A stretch of 64,000 bases of DNA from Rhodospirillaceae bacterium (GCA_008012315.1 SSEL01000058.1:62001-126000), one strand, 5' to 3'; counted from the stretch's first letter, positions 25,232-36,168 are shown. Made by a program: numbers and translations. Notes: generated from the sequence alone by a model not told the origin.

Positions 25232-25665
25232 TAAGCCGCCCGCCACAACAGCCCGGCCGGCCCGCGGCCGGCGGCCGTCGTATATTCACGTTTTGCGGGC
25301 GCCTTTGGCGTCCCGCCTGCTGCCCGGCTGGCGATGACAAATTGACGTCGCAGGGAACGCCCCGCTGCCCGCTGCGTTATCGGGACCGGGCGGATCGAGG
25401 GCGGGCCGCAAAACCGGCCGCGGCGAGAACGTCGTTAATGCATCCTTAAGGCCCTGTGCATAAATCTATGGAAAGCCGCAAAAACAACGGGATTCCGCCA
25501 CGTTTTCTGTGGATAAACGTGGGGAGGAATGTGGATGGACTGTGCATATCTTTACAATTGCCAGCTCGCGGGCGGCAGCGCATGATCCGCTTGCCCTTCA
25601 TGCTTCAATCTATGCGTCGGATATCGCGGCTGTGGTCGGGACGCCGATTAAACTGAGGATGCAAC
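25232..25665. other. Non-coding stretch
   Basis: About 430 bases between the protease and the PAS protein. It contains short GC-rich inverted repeats just after the protease stop that may terminate transcription. No gene seen. Confidence 0.4.
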
Positions 25666-26199
25666 TTGCAAGAAGCGCGCTCGGTCGCTGATTTGAATTC
25701 CGCTGTCCTGAGCGGGTTGGACGTCTATTGGCGGCAGCAATGCGCCGGCCGGGACATGCCGCGTCGCGCCGATATCGACCCGATCGCCCTGAAGCAGATC
25801 CTGCCGCGTATCATCCTGACGCGGATCGAGCATACGCCGCTGCGCATTCTTTATACCGTCGTCGGCACGCAATGCGTCACCTCGGCCGGATTCGATTATA
25901 CCGGCTATTATCTTGATGAACTGGACATGTCGACTGAAGTCGGCACCGATTGGCCGGCGGTCTATCGGCAGATCGTCAATGAGCGCCGCCCGGTCTTCGG
26001 CATCTGCGACACGGCCTTGAGCAATGGCCAATCCAGGCCCTATGTGGCCGGCCTCTACCCGCTTTCGGATGAAGCCGGTCAGATCAGCCATGTCATCGCG
26101 GTCGAAGACATCGTTCTCGACCCCACTGACGAGCTGCTGATGGTGCCAACCCAGCCGATCGTGCTGAAGCCGCGCTCAAAAGGCCGTGCCGCCAGCTAG
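25666..26199 (+). CDS. PAS_5-family sensor-domain protein
   Basis: A 177-residue protein that is essentially one PAS_5 domain, common in Rhodospirillales and Rhizobiales. Signature phrases are CAGRDMPRRADIDPIALKQI, ILPRIILTRIE, PLRILYTVVGTQCV and FDYTGYYLDELDM. No output domain is attached. The start is TTG 25666, supported by GAGGA six bases upstream; there is an ATG close by but in another frame. Function unknown beyond ligand or protein sensing. Confidence 0.85.
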   Translation: MQEARSVADLNSAVLSGLDVYWRQQCAGRDMPRRADIDPIALKQILPRIILTRIEHTPLRILYTVVGTQCVTSAGFDYTGYYLDELDMSTEVGTDWPAVYRQIVNERRPVFGICDTALSNGQSRPYVAGLYPLSDEAGQISHVIAVEDIVLDPTDELLMVPTQPIVLKPRSKGRAAS

Positions 26200-26445
26200 A
26201 CCATTCCGGCTCCAGCCGCCCTCTCCTGACCGCTTCCCTCCTCACGGGCCGCCATACCGCCCGGCGGAAAACCAGCCGGGCCGCGATGGCCGGCGGTCAT
26301 AGTCGCAACTGACTTAGAAAATGTCGCAACAGCGCGGCTGACGACCTCGCGGAACCGTTACATCTGTTGCGATTTCGCCCGCTTCCGGGCAGGTTAGCCG
26401 GCGCTTAGCAAACACCGCGCTTGATGCAATTTGATGGGTGGCAAC

Positions 26446-27147
<702 letters not shown>

Positions 27148-27186
27148 CGGCTCGGTCCTCGCCTAGTAACTCTTTTCCGAGCGTCC

Positions 27187-27257
27187 GGGCGGGCCGATCG
27201 CGGCCCGCCCCCGTGACCGCGATCACAACCCGCCGTCTTTCAACCGGCGGGTTTTCG
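27187..27257 (+). terminator. Tandem hairpins after the corrinoid-protein gene
   Basis: The first is GGGCGGGCC / GGCCCGCCC (27187-27210). The second is AACCCGCCG / CGGCGGGTT (27227-27253) followed by TTCG, a typical intrinsic terminator, about 80 bases past the stop codon. Confidence 0.75.
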
Positions 27258-27356
27258 TTCCTATTGCCGCCCTAGGCGCCGAAACGCATAGTGCGCCCGG
27301 GGGCCGATATCAAGCGCCGGCGCACGAGCCCGGCGATCGATAGGAGCTTAATTATT

Positions 27357-28064
27357 ATGACCTTACCTTTCGCGGGTCGCTTTTCCGCCGACCGCACCTC
27401 CCTGATGACACGTCGCGGTTTTGCCCGCCGCCTGGCCGGTAGCGCCGCCCTGAGCACGAGCCTGACGGCATCCCTGGTCACGAGCTTCGGCTTTGCGGCA
27501 GGAACCGCCGCCGCCGCGACCGACCGCACCATCCTTGGAAGCGTCAAGCAAATGCGGCAACTCGCCGGCGCCACCTTTGACAAGGAAACGCGCCTTTTGC
27601 ATCTCGACGACAAAGTCTTCCAAAGCGATCTGCTGTGGACCCGGGATGGCGGACAATTGCAGGTGGCGATGCTCGACGGCAGCACTTTGAATCTGGGCGA
27701 GAATGCCGAAGTCCGGTTGGACGATTCGCTCGGTGGCAATTCTGTCTCCAACTTCCTGCACGTCCTCCGCGGCGCCTTCCGTTTCAACAGCGGTAACGCG
27801 GAAAAGCCCACGGCACCGCCGAAGATCGATACGCCTTTTGCTATTCTGAGCTTGCGGGGCACCGATGTTTTTGGCGGTCCGTTCGAGAAATCATATGACA
27901 TCTTTGTTTTCAGCGGCGAGGTCGAGGTGAGGAACGATGCCGGCGCGGTCACCCTGAAGCCGGGATACGGCACATCGCTGACAGCACGCAATGTTCCGCC
28001 GACACAGCCAAAAGTCTGGGGCGATGCCAAGGTCAAGCGCGCACGCGCCATGGTAGGAGACTAG
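27357..28064 (+). CDS. Exported FecR-domain protein
   Basis: A protein of 235 residues. ATG 27357 has TAGGAG ten bases upstream. The N-terminus carries a twin-arginine-like signal, LMTRRGFARRLAGSAALS, then an Ala-rich h-region and an AAAATD cleavage area, so it is probably periplasmic. The body is a FecR beta-fold domain: DKVFQSDLLWTRDGGQLQVA, then LDGSTLNLGENAEVRLDD and GAFRFNSGN, then ILSLRGTDVFGG. In this stand-alone form the family is not tied to iron signalling; function unknown. It ends about 30 bp from the convergent LysR gene. Confidence 0.85.
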   Translation: MTLPFAGRFSADRTSLMTRRGFARRLAGSAALSTSLTASLVTSFGFAAGTAAAATDRTILGSVKQMRQLAGATFDKETRLLHLDDKVFQSDLLWTRDGGQLQVAMLDGSTLNLGENAEVRLDDSLGGNSVSNFLHVLRGAFRFNSGNAEKPTAPPKIDTPFAILSLRGTDVFGGPFEKSYDIFVFSGEVEVRNDAGAVTLKPGYGTSLTARNVPPTQPKVWGDAKVKRARAMVGD

Positions 28065-28091
28065 CGTTCGCGTCTGCCCGGCTTCGCAGTT

Positions 28092-29018
28092 TTAAAACTT
28101 GTCCCAGGGAGAAACGGGCTGGAAAGCCTGTACCAATGCATCCACAACGACGCGGATCTTTGGTGCCGGCGCGCGCGAACCGTGCCAGAAAACATGAATT
28201 GGCGCGGCATTGACCGGGGCTGTCATCAGAACCGGCTGCAACCGTTTCTGCCGCAGATCATCGGCAATCAGCCAGGTGGACATGTAGCCGATTCCCAGCC
28301 CCGATAACACGGCTTCACGCAGCGCCTCGCCGTGACGGATGATGTGGCGCGGCTTCACCCGCGCTTCGACGATATTGCCGTCATCGTCGCATACCAGCCA
28401 GGGTGTCGCCCGGCCATCGCGCATGAAGACGATGCATTGGTGGCGTTCCAGGTCGTCGATTGCCGTCGGCAATCCGCTCGCGGCGATATAGGCCGGTGAC
28501 GCGCAAAGCATCCATTGCTGTGTGCCGATCTTTCTGCCGATCAGGCTCACCGAGTCGCCGGGATCGCCGACGCGGATAACCAGATCGATCCCTTCCTCGA
28601 CCAGATCGACCAGCCGATCCGTGAAAGTTACATCGAGCATGAGCTTCGGATGTCGACGGGCGACTTCGTGCAGCACCGGCATGACCCATATTCGGCCGAA
28701 TGACAGCGGCAAATTGATACGCAGCCGTCCCGACACGTCCCGATGCCGGGAGGCAAGCAGCGTCTCGGTGCTGTTCAACTCATCCAGCACTTTGAGGCAG
28801 CTGGCATAGTAGACCTGCCCCTCTTCCGTCAGGCTGAGCTGCCGGGTGGTGCGGGTGAGCAGTTTCACCCCGAGGCGTTCCTCCAGCCGCGCCACGCTTT
28901 TTCCCACGGCGGATTTGGACAGGCCCATACGCGAGGCCGCTGCGGTGAAGCTCCCCGTTTCCACCGCATGCACAAAGCCGGAAATCCCCTGGAGATGTGA
29001 AAGAGGATCGTAGCCCAT
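28092..29018 (-). CDS. LysR-family transcriptional regulator
   Basis: A 308-residue LysR regulator. The HTH is at about 10-60 (FVHAVETGSFTAAASRMGLS, KSAVGKSVARLEERLGVKLL). The substrate domain follows (GRLRINLPLSFGRIWVMPVL, then FTDRLVDLVEEGIDLVIRVG). It is in the CrgA/AaeR-like subgroup. It lies divergent from the SnoaL-like gene at 29192, with about 170 bp between, so that gene is the likely target. Confidence 0.93.
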   Translation of the reverse strand: MGYDPLSHLQGISGFVHAVETGSFTAAASRMGLSKSAVGKSVARLEERLGVKLLTRTTRQLSLTEEGQVYYASCLKVLDELNSTETLLASRHRDVSGRLRINLPLSFGRIWVMPVLHEVARRHPKLMLDVTFTDRLVDLVEEGIDLVIRVGDPGDSVSLIGRKIGTQQWMLCASPAYIAASGLPTAIDDLERHQCIVFMRDGRATPWLVCDDDGNIVEARVKPRHIIRHGEALREAVLSGLGIGYMSTWLIADDLRQKRLQPVLMTAPVNAAPIHVFWHGSRAPAPKIRVVVDALVQAFQPVSPWDKF

Positions 29019-29191
29019 GGCATCTCACCCCCGCCGGATATAGCCCGGATGATTGTAGCTTAAATGTCGCAAGTGTTCGCCAAAATCGGCGCCATTTCCG
29101 AGCCTATATTTCCAATAGAGTCATTTCGAGGAACTCGAGTCCCAGCATTAAAGCGGCAGGTCTCGCATCGAGGCGCGAAAGGAATTGAAAA

Positions 29192-29605
29192 ATGGCGAAA
29201 AGAAATGCGGTGGAAATCGTTGAGAACTTTTGGCGGGATGTCTGGCAGGCACGCAATCCGGAAGCGATTGACCGCTATGTCACCGAGGATTTCGTCCTGA
29301 CAACCGGTGGCGTCGACATCCGCTCAAAATCGGAATTCAAGAAATGGGCGACGGCCTTTCTTGCCAAGGTCAACGATTTCGAATTCCACGTTGTCGAAAC
29401 TTTTCAGAATGAGAAAGGCGACCGGGTCGCGTCGCGCTGGCGCATCACCGGCAAGAATAACGGCTTTGCGAATACCAGGCCCTGCCAGTCGCCGATCGAG
29501 GTGACGGGAACAGCGGTGTGGGAAATCCGGGAAGACGGGCGTCTCGCGCACAACTGGGTGGAACGCAATGCCTATGAAGTCTTCCGAGAGCTTGAAAAGA
29601 AATAG
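29192..29605 (+). CDS. SnoaL-like (NTF2-fold) protein
   Basis: A 137-residue single-domain protein of the NTF2 fold: VENFWRDVWQARNPEAIDRY, then EDFVLTTGG and SKSEFKKWATAFLAKVNDFE, then VASRWRITGKN and ALWEIR-like AVWEIREDGRLAHNWVERNA. Members are isomerases, hydrolases or ligand binders; the substrate cannot be inferred. It diverges from the LysR gene, suggesting LysR control, and converges on tdm. Confidence 0.85.
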   Translation: MAKRNAVEIVENFWRDVWQARNPEAIDRYVTEDFVLTTGGVDIRSKSEFKKWATAFLAKVNDFEFHVVETFQNEKGDRVASRWRITGKNNGFANTRPCQSPIEVTGTAVWEIREDGRLAHNWVERNAYEVFRELEKK

Positions 29606-29631
29606 CCAAACTCTCGGAACAACAGGCCGGC

Positions 29632-32022
29632 TTACGATCTCGGCTTGAGTTTGTCGGGATCGTAGAAGGGGAAGCGGACGACGCGGGCGGGGTAGCGCTT
29701 CTGCTGGCCATCGAGGCGGCCGATCTCGACCTCGGTGCCGATCGCGGCATAGCTGGGATCGATGCGGCACAGCGCGATGTTCTTGTTGAGGACCGGCGAG
29801 CGGCAGCCCGAGGTGACGACGCCGACCTGGGCCCGCCCGACATGCACGCAAGAACCATGGCCGCAGATTTCGGCACCGTCGATCTCCAAGCCCACCAGCA
29901 CATGGCGGGGGTTTTCCTTGCGCTTCAGGATCGCCTCGCGGCCGACGAATTCCTCGTTGCCCTTGGCCGCCACGGTGAAGCCGATCCCAGCCTCGTAGGG
30001 ATCGGTCTGGTCGTTGAACTCGTAATTGGCAAAGACGAGACCCGCTTCGATCCTGAGCATGTCGAGGGCTTCCAGCCCCAGCGGCAGCAGGCCGTGCTGC
30101 TGGCCCTCGGCCCAGACCGCATCCCAGACGGCGGGGCCGTCCTTGGGATGGCAGAAGACCTCATAGCCGAGCTCGCCGGAATAGCCGGTGCGCGAGACCA
30201 GGACCGGGATGCCGTTATAGCCGCCGATCCGCCCGATGGTGAAATGGAACCACTGGATCTCATCGACCCGCGGCCGGGCCGGCGGGGTCCAGACGATCTC
30301 CTTGAGGATATCCCGGCTCTTCGGCCCCTGGACCGCGAGGTTATGGAGCTGGTCGGTCGCCGACTTGACCCAGACCTGCTTCAGGCCCCGTTCCTCGGCC
30401 AGGTCGCGCAGCCATTTGCCGCCGAATTCATCGCCGCCGATCCAGCGGAAGCGCTCGGCCCCCATCCGGAATACCGTGCCGTCATCCACCATGCCGCCAT
30501 GGGGGTAGCACATCGCCGTATAGACCACCTGGCCCTCGGCCAGGCGGCGGATGTTGCGGGTGCAGGCGATCTGCAAGAGATCCTCGGCATCCGGCCCCAG
30601 CACCTCGAACTTGCGCAGCGGCGAAAGGTCCATCACCACCGCCTTCTCGCGCGCCGCCCAGTATTCCGCCTGGGGACCGGCATTGTTGAAGCGATTGGGC
30701 AGCCAGAAGCCGCGATATTCCGTGAACTGCCGGGTCAAAGCCGAGGTTCGCTGGTGAAAACCCGTTTCCCGCGTCAAACGCGGCTCCGCTTCTGCGCTCA
30801 TCCGATAAGCCACCGCTCGTGAGAAAGTGTTATGGGCCGCATAGACCCGGACATGAATGTCGGTCGGGTTCCAGGCATTGGTCGCGTCGATATCGTCCGG
30901 GCAGGCCGAGGAGGCGCAGACCAGGTCCTTCATCGCCCGCAGCAGGACGTAGTCGCCCGGCCGGGACCAGGGATCGTCGAGGAAGATCGCATTCGCCGCA
31001 TTGACCCCGGTATTGTAGAAGAGGTTGATCGCATGCCAGCCGGGCCGCCGCGCCAGGCCGTAGCTGTCGAGCTGGTTGTTGAAGTTCTCCGAACAGCTGA
31101 TATGGCCGGGATAGCCGGCATCCTCGTAGAAGCGCGGCGTGCAGGCGAGGCCGAAACTGTCATGGCGCCCCACCGTGTCGCGCACCACCTCGCAGAGCGG
31201 CTGCATGTCGAGATCGAAATACTTCGAGGCCAGGCCCGGCCCGGGATAGAGCTGGCCGGTCAGGGTCCGGGTGGTGGTGAGGTCCAGCCCCCGCTCCCGC
31301 CCGTCCTGCAACTGCCTGGCATCGAAGCAGACGAAATCCGAGCATTCCCGGCCCTGCACATCGATGATCTGGATATACTGGCCCTCGCGCACCTCATAGG
31401 CGCGCGCGGTCCTGGCATCGACCCGGTATTCGGCCACCAGATCGCCCAGTTCCGGCGGCAGCGGTACCGATTTGGCCGGCACGATGGTGGCCCGGTAGAC
31501 CAGGACCGAGAGATCGGTCGGCGGGTTGTCGCCATCGACCGGCATCATGCCATCGGCGCCCGGCCCGGCGGCATGGAAGATGACATCGACAGCGCGCTCG
31601 GCCCGCAGCGAGACCTTGTCGCCGGGCCTGGTATCGCCCTCCAGCAGCCGCGCCACCTTGTCCACACCCAGCGGAATGCCGCGCTTGCGCAGGCCGGCCG
31701 CCACCTGCGGGCCGGAGAGCCAGTCGTCGCTGCCGGTCTCGCCGCGCAGCAGCCGGTTGATGCCCGGCGACTCCTGCCTGGCCGTCAGGCCCAATGCCTC
31801 CAGGTCGGGCTTGCCGCCAGATCCGGCGCTACCGGGGGCAAAAGCCGCCACCTCGCAAGCCTGCCGGCCCTCCCGGTCGATCACCTCGACCCGGTCGCCG
31901 GCAAAAAGAGACAGGATCACTGCCCCGCCGCCCAGCACCCGGTAATGCTCCACCCCAGGCGCGAAAAACGGCAGCCCAGGCTCGCGAACCCGCAGTCTCG
32001 GCGCAGAGGTCGCTGATATCAT
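29632..32022 (-). CDS. tdm: Trimethylamine N-oxide demethylase
   Basis: Converts TMAO to dimethylamine and formaldehyde in the cytoplasm; the formaldehyde is captured as methylene-tetrahydrofolate. The 794 to 796-residue protein (start MISATSAPRLRVRE at about 32022, GAGGAG upstream) has the Tdm layout. Residues of about 10-390 are DUF1989-type, with zinc-ligand candidates in GRECSDFVCFD and CTPRFYEDAGYPGHISCSEN. A GcvT-like folate-binding domain covers about 425-795 (VMDLSPLRKFEVLGPDAEDL, then YTAMCYPHGGMVDDGTVFR, then GYSGELGYEVFC). It follows tmm by 77 bp on the same strand. Confidence 0.92.
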   Translation of the reverse strand: MISATSAPRLRVREPGLPFFAPGVEHYRVLGGGAVILSLFAGDRVEVIDREGRQACEVAAFAPGSAGSGGKPDLEALGLTARQESPGINRLLRGETGSDDWLSGPQVAAGLRKRGIPLGVDKVARLLEGDTRPGDKVSLRAERAVDVIFHAAGPGADGMMPVDGDNPPTDLSVLVYRATIVPAKSVPLPPELGDLVAEYRVDARTARAYEVREGQYIQIIDVQGRECSDFVCFDARQLQDGRERGLDLTTTRTLTGQLYPGPGLASKYFDLDMQPLCEVVRDTVGRHDSFGLACTPRFYEDAGYPGHISCSENFNNQLDSYGLARRPGWHAINLFYNTGVNAANAIFLDDPWSRPGDYVLLRAMKDLVCASSACPDDIDATNAWNPTDIHVRVYAAHNTFSRAVAYRMSAEAEPRLTRETGFHQRTSALTRQFTEYRGFWLPNRFNNAGPQAEYWAAREKAVVMDLSPLRKFEVLGPDAEDLLQIACTRNIRRLAEGQVVYTAMCYPHGGMVDDGTVFRMGAERFRWIGGDEFGGKWLRDLAEERGLKQVWVKSATDQLHNLAVQGPKSRDILKEIVWTPPARPRVDEIQWFHFTIGRIGGYNGIPVLVSRTGYSGELGYEVFCHPKDGPAVWDAVWAEGQQHGLLPLGLEALDMLRIEAGLVFANYEFNDQTDPYEAGIGFTVAAKGNEEFVGREAILKRKENPRHVLVGLEIDGAEICGHGSCVHVGRAQVGVVTSGCRSPVLNKNIALCRIDPSYAAIGTEVEIGRLDGQQKRYPARVVRFPFYDPDKLKPRS

Positions 32023-32099
32023 CGTCATCTCCTCAAGCTCGGCCGCCGCGGCGGTCTTGCGCGGATCAGGCGCCCGCGCGAGGCGGGCGCCGTTACGCA

Positions 32100-33458
32100 T
32101 CACTTGGCCGGGACGCGGCTTTCATTGAGATAACTCTCCAGCGAGTCATCCATTGCCTCAAGCCACGGCGTGTGATGCTTGGGCGACATATTGCCGGTCA
32201 TGATCGAGCGATAGGAGTTGTTGCGGAAGCCCATGATGTTTTCCGCCTTGTGATGCTCCCATTCCATGAAGGTCTTGTTGACCGTCTCGATATCGAACTT
32301 GGGATAGTCGGTGAGGTCGATCAATTCCTTCACGTAATCGCCCTGGAACCAGATCATCTGCTCGGCGTCTTCCAGCTTCTCTTCGCGGGCGCGCCAGGCA
32401 GCACTGTTGACGCGCATCTCGTCCTGGGTCGGCAGCTTCTGGCGGCCGAGGATGACGTCACGCGAATACCAGGCCTGGGCATCGAACATGTTGAACGTAT
32501 AGAACTGGTCCTGCATGCCGATGTAATGCAGCTTCGGATTGTTCTCCCAGACGACGCCGCGATAGAGGTTGAGCGGCCACAGGCGGTTCTCGGTCTTCAG
32601 GCGCAGCTCGTCCGGCAGGAACGGCAGATGATGCAGGTAGCCGGTGCAGAGGATGATTGCGTCGATCTCTTTCGAGGTGCCGTCCTTGAAATAGGCCGTC
32701 TTGTTCTCGACCCGCTGCAGCAGTGGCCTCTCCTCCCAGTTCGCCGGCCATTTGAAGCCCATCGGCTTGCTGCGATAGCTGGTGGTGATGGATTTGGCGC
32801 CGTATTTGTAACATTGCGACCCGATATCTTCCGCCGAATAGCTGCGGCCGATGATCAGGATGTCCTTGCCCTTGAATTCCACCGCGTCGCGGAAATCGTG
32901 GGAATGCATGATGCGGCCGTTGAAGGTCCGGAAGCCGGGGAATTCCGGCACGTTGGGAACCGAGAAATGGCCCGAGGCGACGATCACATGGTCGAATTCC
33001 TCTGAGCTCACATGATCCTTCGCCTGGTCATGCGCGGTGACGGCGAACTTGCCGCTCTTCTCGTCATAGGTAACCTGGCGCACCGGCGTGCGGAACCGCA
33101 CCCAGTTGCGCACGCCGGCCTTCTCGACGCGGCCTTTGATGTAGTCCCACAGCACGGCGCGGGGCGGATAGGAGGCGATCGGCCGGCCGAAATGTTCCTC
33201 AAAGGTGTAATCGGCGAATTCCAGGCATTCCTTCGGGCCGTTCGACCACAGATAGCGATACATGCTGCCATGCACCGGCTCGCCATATTCATCGAGGCCC
33301 GTGCGCCAGGTGTAGTTCCACAACCCGCCCCAGTCGTCCTGCTTTTCATAGCAGACCACTTCGGGGATTTCGGCTCCCTTGGCGGCTGCGGATTGGAACG
33401 CGCGCAAAACGGCTGTTCCAGATGGACCGGCACCGATGACGGCAACTCGCTTCTTCAT
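32100..33458 (-). CDS. tmm: Trimethylamine monooxygenase
   Basis: Flavin monooxygenase oxidising trimethylamine to TMAO with NADPH and O2. The 452 residues match the length of bacterial Tmm. FAD motif: [12 protein letters not shown] (7-18). FMO fingerprint: [18 protein letters not shown] motif: [12 protein letters not shown]. The C-terminal LCTGY motif is [12 protein letters not shown]. The FMO and Baeyer-Villiger alternatives are less likely because of the strong Tmm phrases and the adjacent tdm. The two genes form an operon that lets the cell use TMA as nitrogen, and possibly energy, source. Confidence 0.94.
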   Translation of the reverse strand: MKKRVAVIGAGPSGTAVLRAFQSAAAKGAEIPEVVCYEKQDDWGGLWNYTWRTGLDEYGEPVHGSMYRYLWSNGPKECLEFADYTFEEHFGRPIASYPPRAVLWDYIKGRVEKAGVRNWVRFRTPVRQVTYDEKSGKFAVTAHDQAKDHVSSEEFDHVIVASGHFSVPNVPEFPGFRTFNGRIMHSHDFRDAVEFKGKDILIIGRSYSAEDIGSQCYKYGAKSITTSYRSKPMGFKWPANWEERPLLQRVENKTAYFKDGTSKEIDAIILCTGYLHHLPFLPDELRLKTENRLWPLNLYRGVVWENNPKLHYIGMQDQFYTFNMFDAQAWYSRDVILGRQKLPTQDEMRVNSAAWRAREEKLEDAEQMIWFQGDYVKELIDLTDYPKFDIETVNKTFMEWEHHKAENIMGFRNNSYRSIMTGNMSPKHHTPWLEAMDDSLESYLNESRVPAK

Positions 33459-33933
33459 GTGTTTTCCCTACCCTTGACGATGGACTCGTTATCTCTTTCG
33501 CGGCGCATCCTCGCCGGCGCCGGTGTCCCGTCCGGCGCCTCAATGTTACCCGCGCATCTCATCGGATATTAGCATCACCGCAGGCCCCGCCACGAGCTTC
33601 GGCAACGGCTGACATCGCGATATGACTTGTCCGTACTATATCTCTGACCTGCTCCCTCGCCGCAGCATTCGCCTGCGGCTCCGACACTCCAGATTTTTCA
33701 TCATAAGAATTTTTATTTCGCTCAAGTTAAACGCGATTCGTTAAAAAGCAATCGTAAAGAATCGCGTCAATAAGCGGTCTGGCTTTGGTCGCGCTGCCCG
33801 CTGGCAGGGGCATGACGACTTAGCATGATAGGCCCGGATGGGCGTGACGAGATTGTCCGAAACCGACGCGCAAGAGAATACCATCGGCGCGGCGCCGCTT
33901 GTCAGGAGCCGGCGGCATCGTTAGAAGGCAGAC
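33459..33933. other. Promoter region between tmm and a divergent membrane-protein gene
   Basis: About 475 bases with no gene. It is AT-rich at 33690-33770 and holds the inverted repeat listed separately. It must contain the tmm promoter, and probably that of the 33934 gene. Confidence 0.55.
33731..33767. promoter_or_regulatory. Inverted repeat, possible operator
   Basis: ACGCGATTC (33731-33739) is the exact inverse of GAATCGCGT (33759-33767), with a 19-base AT-rich spacer. It lies 273 bases upstream of tmm and 167 bases upstream of the gene at 33934. It could bind a dimeric regulator; no cognate regulator is identified. Confidence 0.45.
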
Positions 33934-34353
33934 ATGATCGAGAAACCGAACAAGGCATCGGCCGCAAGCCCGACCACTGCCAGACCGCCGGCCGGGCCGT
34001 CGGTCGGATTGGCGACGCCACGCATGTGGCGTTGGCTGGCGATAACGATCGTGGTTCTCAGCCTGGCAGCCGCTTTCCGTTATCTCGTGGTCGAGCCGCG
34101 CAGCATGGGTTTTGCCTGTTCCGAAACGCCGACGCCCTGGTGGTGCGCGCCCCGCGAATGGGTGATCATGCTGCATCTCAACAATGTCTGGGGTGCGGTG
34201 GCTTTGGCGAGCGGCATCCTCGCCTTGTTCTTCCGGCAGAATTGGGCCTTGCCGGTGGCGCTGGTCACCGGCCTCGCCGGCATGATGTTGTATGACACCA
34301 GCCTGTCAGCGATCGGTTTCCTCTTCGCCCTGATGCGGATGCTCCGCAACTGA
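33934..34353 (+). CDS. Small membrane protein, unknown function
   Basis: A 139-residue protein with AGAAGG six bases before ATG 33934. A Pro/Ala-rich N-terminus of about 30 residues precedes three or four membrane helices: WRWLAITIVVLSLAAAFRYL, VIMLHLNNVWGAVALASGIL, WALPVALVTGLAGMML and a last one ending LFALMRMLRN. A loop with two Cys (GFACSETPTPWWCAPRE) probably lies outside the cytoplasm. The family is widespread but uncharacterised. It is convergent with the ndvC-like gene, with 3 bases between their stops. Confidence 0.75.
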   Translation: MIEKPNKASAASPTTARPPAGPSVGLATPRMWRWLAITIVVLSLAAAFRYLVVEPRSMGFACSETPTPWWCAPREWVIMLHLNNVWGAVALASGILALFFRQNWALPVALVTGLAGMMLYDTSLSAIGFLFALMRMLRN

Positions 34354-34356
34354 CCT

Positions 34357-36168
34357 TTAGGGCGCGATCGGAGCCGGCTGTCGCACGAAGAACATGCTCC
34401 AATACCGGATCCAGGGCAGGGCCAGCAGCAGCGCTTCCGCCGTCCAGATCAAGGCCTGCCGGTTCTGCGGCCCTTCGATCACCGGAATAGCCATGGAAGC
34501 CGCCACCAGGATCAGGGAGAGCGCCGCCTCTTCCCGCCGGTCCGAGCGGTAGACATCGATCGTGCCGCGGCCGCGCCGCAGCACCATCAGGATGAGATGC
34601 GCCGCCATCGGAATGGCGAAAGCGAGGATCGGGAAATCGCGGTAGCGGGCATCGAAGGCGAGGCTGAGCGAGACCGTCGCCGCGCCCAGCACCGCCGCCA
34701 ATTGCAGCAGCGACAACCAGGCCACAGGATCGCGCCGTTCGATGGTGAGGTGCGGCAGGCCGTCGGTGATCTGCATGATGCTGGGCGCCGCCATCGCCGA
34801 CCGGCCACTGGCAAGCACCCGCAGGATCGCCCAGGCCGTAGCCGCACCCAGCAGCCAGAGGAAAGCTTCGATGGCAATCTCATACCAGTCGTAAGCGACG
34901 ATGCCGATGCGCCGCGCATAAAGCAAAAGGATGGCGCCCGCCCCTGCCGACAGGATCGGCAGCAGGATGGCGTGCCACAAAGTCAGGCGGCGCGATCCGG
35001 CGAAGAGCGAGGTCACCAGCAGCACCGCGCCAAGCCCCAGCGCCATATGCCAGCCCTGGCGCCAGTCGCTGTAATTGCTGACCGGACCGGTCAGCGGGAA
35101 CTTAAGCTGCCGGTCGCCGGAGAACACGCCCCAATAGCCGCCTACCGTGCCTTCGGAGGCCCGCTTCCAGGGCTGGTCGAAGGCTTCGATCAGGTTGTAA
35201 TCGACCGAAATCGAATTGGCATAGGCGATGAAGTCGCGGATATAGCGCGCCTCATCGATGATGCTTGGTACTGCCGAGGCCCGCTGCCGGCCGGCACTGG
35301 GAAAGCCGGTCTCGCCGATCAGCACCGGCTTGTCGGGATAGGCAGCTTTCAGGATGCCGTAGATCGCCCGCAGATGCTCGACGCCTTCGGTCGAGGCGAT
35401 CGGATGGTCTTCCCAATAAGGCAGGATGTGAATGGTGATGAAATCGGCGGCCGCCGCCAGAGCCGGCAGGCCGTCGCCGACCCGGCCATTGCCCGGCTGC
35501 CAGAACTCCCAGACATCGGCATAGGTAACCGGCACGCCGGTCGCTTCCTTCACCCGCTTCAGCATGCCGGTCAAAGCAGCCGGCGTCTGCTCGCCGCGCA
35601 GCAGGACTTCATTACCGACGATGATGCCGCGCAACGCATCGGGATATTTCTTGCCGAGCTCGATCCCCTGCTGCAGCTGCTTTTCATTGGCCGCCGGATC
35701 GCGGCCGATCCAGATTCCCATCAGCACCTTCATGCCAAGCTTTTGGGCGACGGGCAGTACCTGGTCCAACCCCTGATCGGTGGCGTAGGTGCGGACGCAA
35801 TCGGTCACCGCCTTCAGCTTGGTAAGGTCCTCGACGATTTGCTGCGGCGGAATGACGAGATTGCTGTCGAAGGGCGATTGCTTGCCGCGGAACGGCGTAT
35901 AAGACAGGCATTGCAGCTTGCCGTTCGGCGCATCGGCCATGGTTACCGGCAAGCCCAGCTGCCGAAAGATGGCGAAACCGCCCGCCGCCGCGACCAGGCA
36001 ACCGATCAGCAGCGCCACCAGCAGCGAGGGCGGCCACGCGCCGGCCGAGGCGGGTGTGCCGTGCGGCGGCGCGCCGTCCCGGGGAATGCCGGCACTGGGC
36101 GTGTCAACCCGGGCCATGCTGGGCCGCGCCATGCTGGCAGGAGCCGGGCCGGAAGAAAGTGACGTCAT
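34357..36168 (-). CDS. ndvC: NdvC-like GH17-type membrane protein (beta-glucan synthesis)
   Basis: A 603-residue protein. An N-terminal membrane helix at about 45-70 is followed by a GH17-like domain (about 80-375): CLSYTPFRGKQSPF, then GMKVLMGIWIG, the acid/base Glu in IIVGNEVLLRG and the nucleophile Glu in VLIGETGFPSAG. The C-terminal about 210 residues hold six or more membrane helices. Size and layout match Bradyrhizobium NdvC, involved in beta-1,6 linkages or branching of cyclic beta-(1,3),(1,6)-glucan. It is downstream of the ndvB-like gene, 54 bases apart on the same strand. Confidence 0.8.
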   Translation of the reverse strand: MTSLSSGPAPASMARPSMARVDTPSAGIPRDGAPPHGTPASAGAWPPSLLVALLIGCLVAAAGGFAIFRQLGLPVTMADAPNGKLQCLSYTPFRGKQSPFDSNLVIPPQQIVEDLTKLKAVTDCVRTYATDQGLDQVLPVAQKLGMKVLMGIWIGRDPAANEKQLQQGIELGKKYPDALRGIIVGNEVLLRGEQTPAALTGMLKRVKEATGVPVTYADVWEFWQPGNGRVGDGLPALAAAADFITIHILPYWEDHPIASTEGVEHLRAIYGILKAAYPDKPVLIGETGFPSAGRQRASAVPSIIDEARYIRDFIAYANSISVDYNLIEAFDQPWKRASEGTVGGYWGVFSGDRQLKFPLTGPVSNYSDWRQGWHMALGLGAVLLVTSLFAGSRRLTLWHAILLPILSAGAGAILLLYARRIGIVAYDWYEIAIEAFLWLLGAATAWAILRVLASGRSAMAAPSIMQITDGLPHLTIERRDPVAWLSLLQLAAVLGAATVSLSLAFDARYRDFPILAFAIPMAAHLILMVLRRGRGTIDVYRSDRREEAALSLILVAASMAIPVIEGPQNRQALIWTAEALLLALPWIRYWSMFFVRQPAPIAP

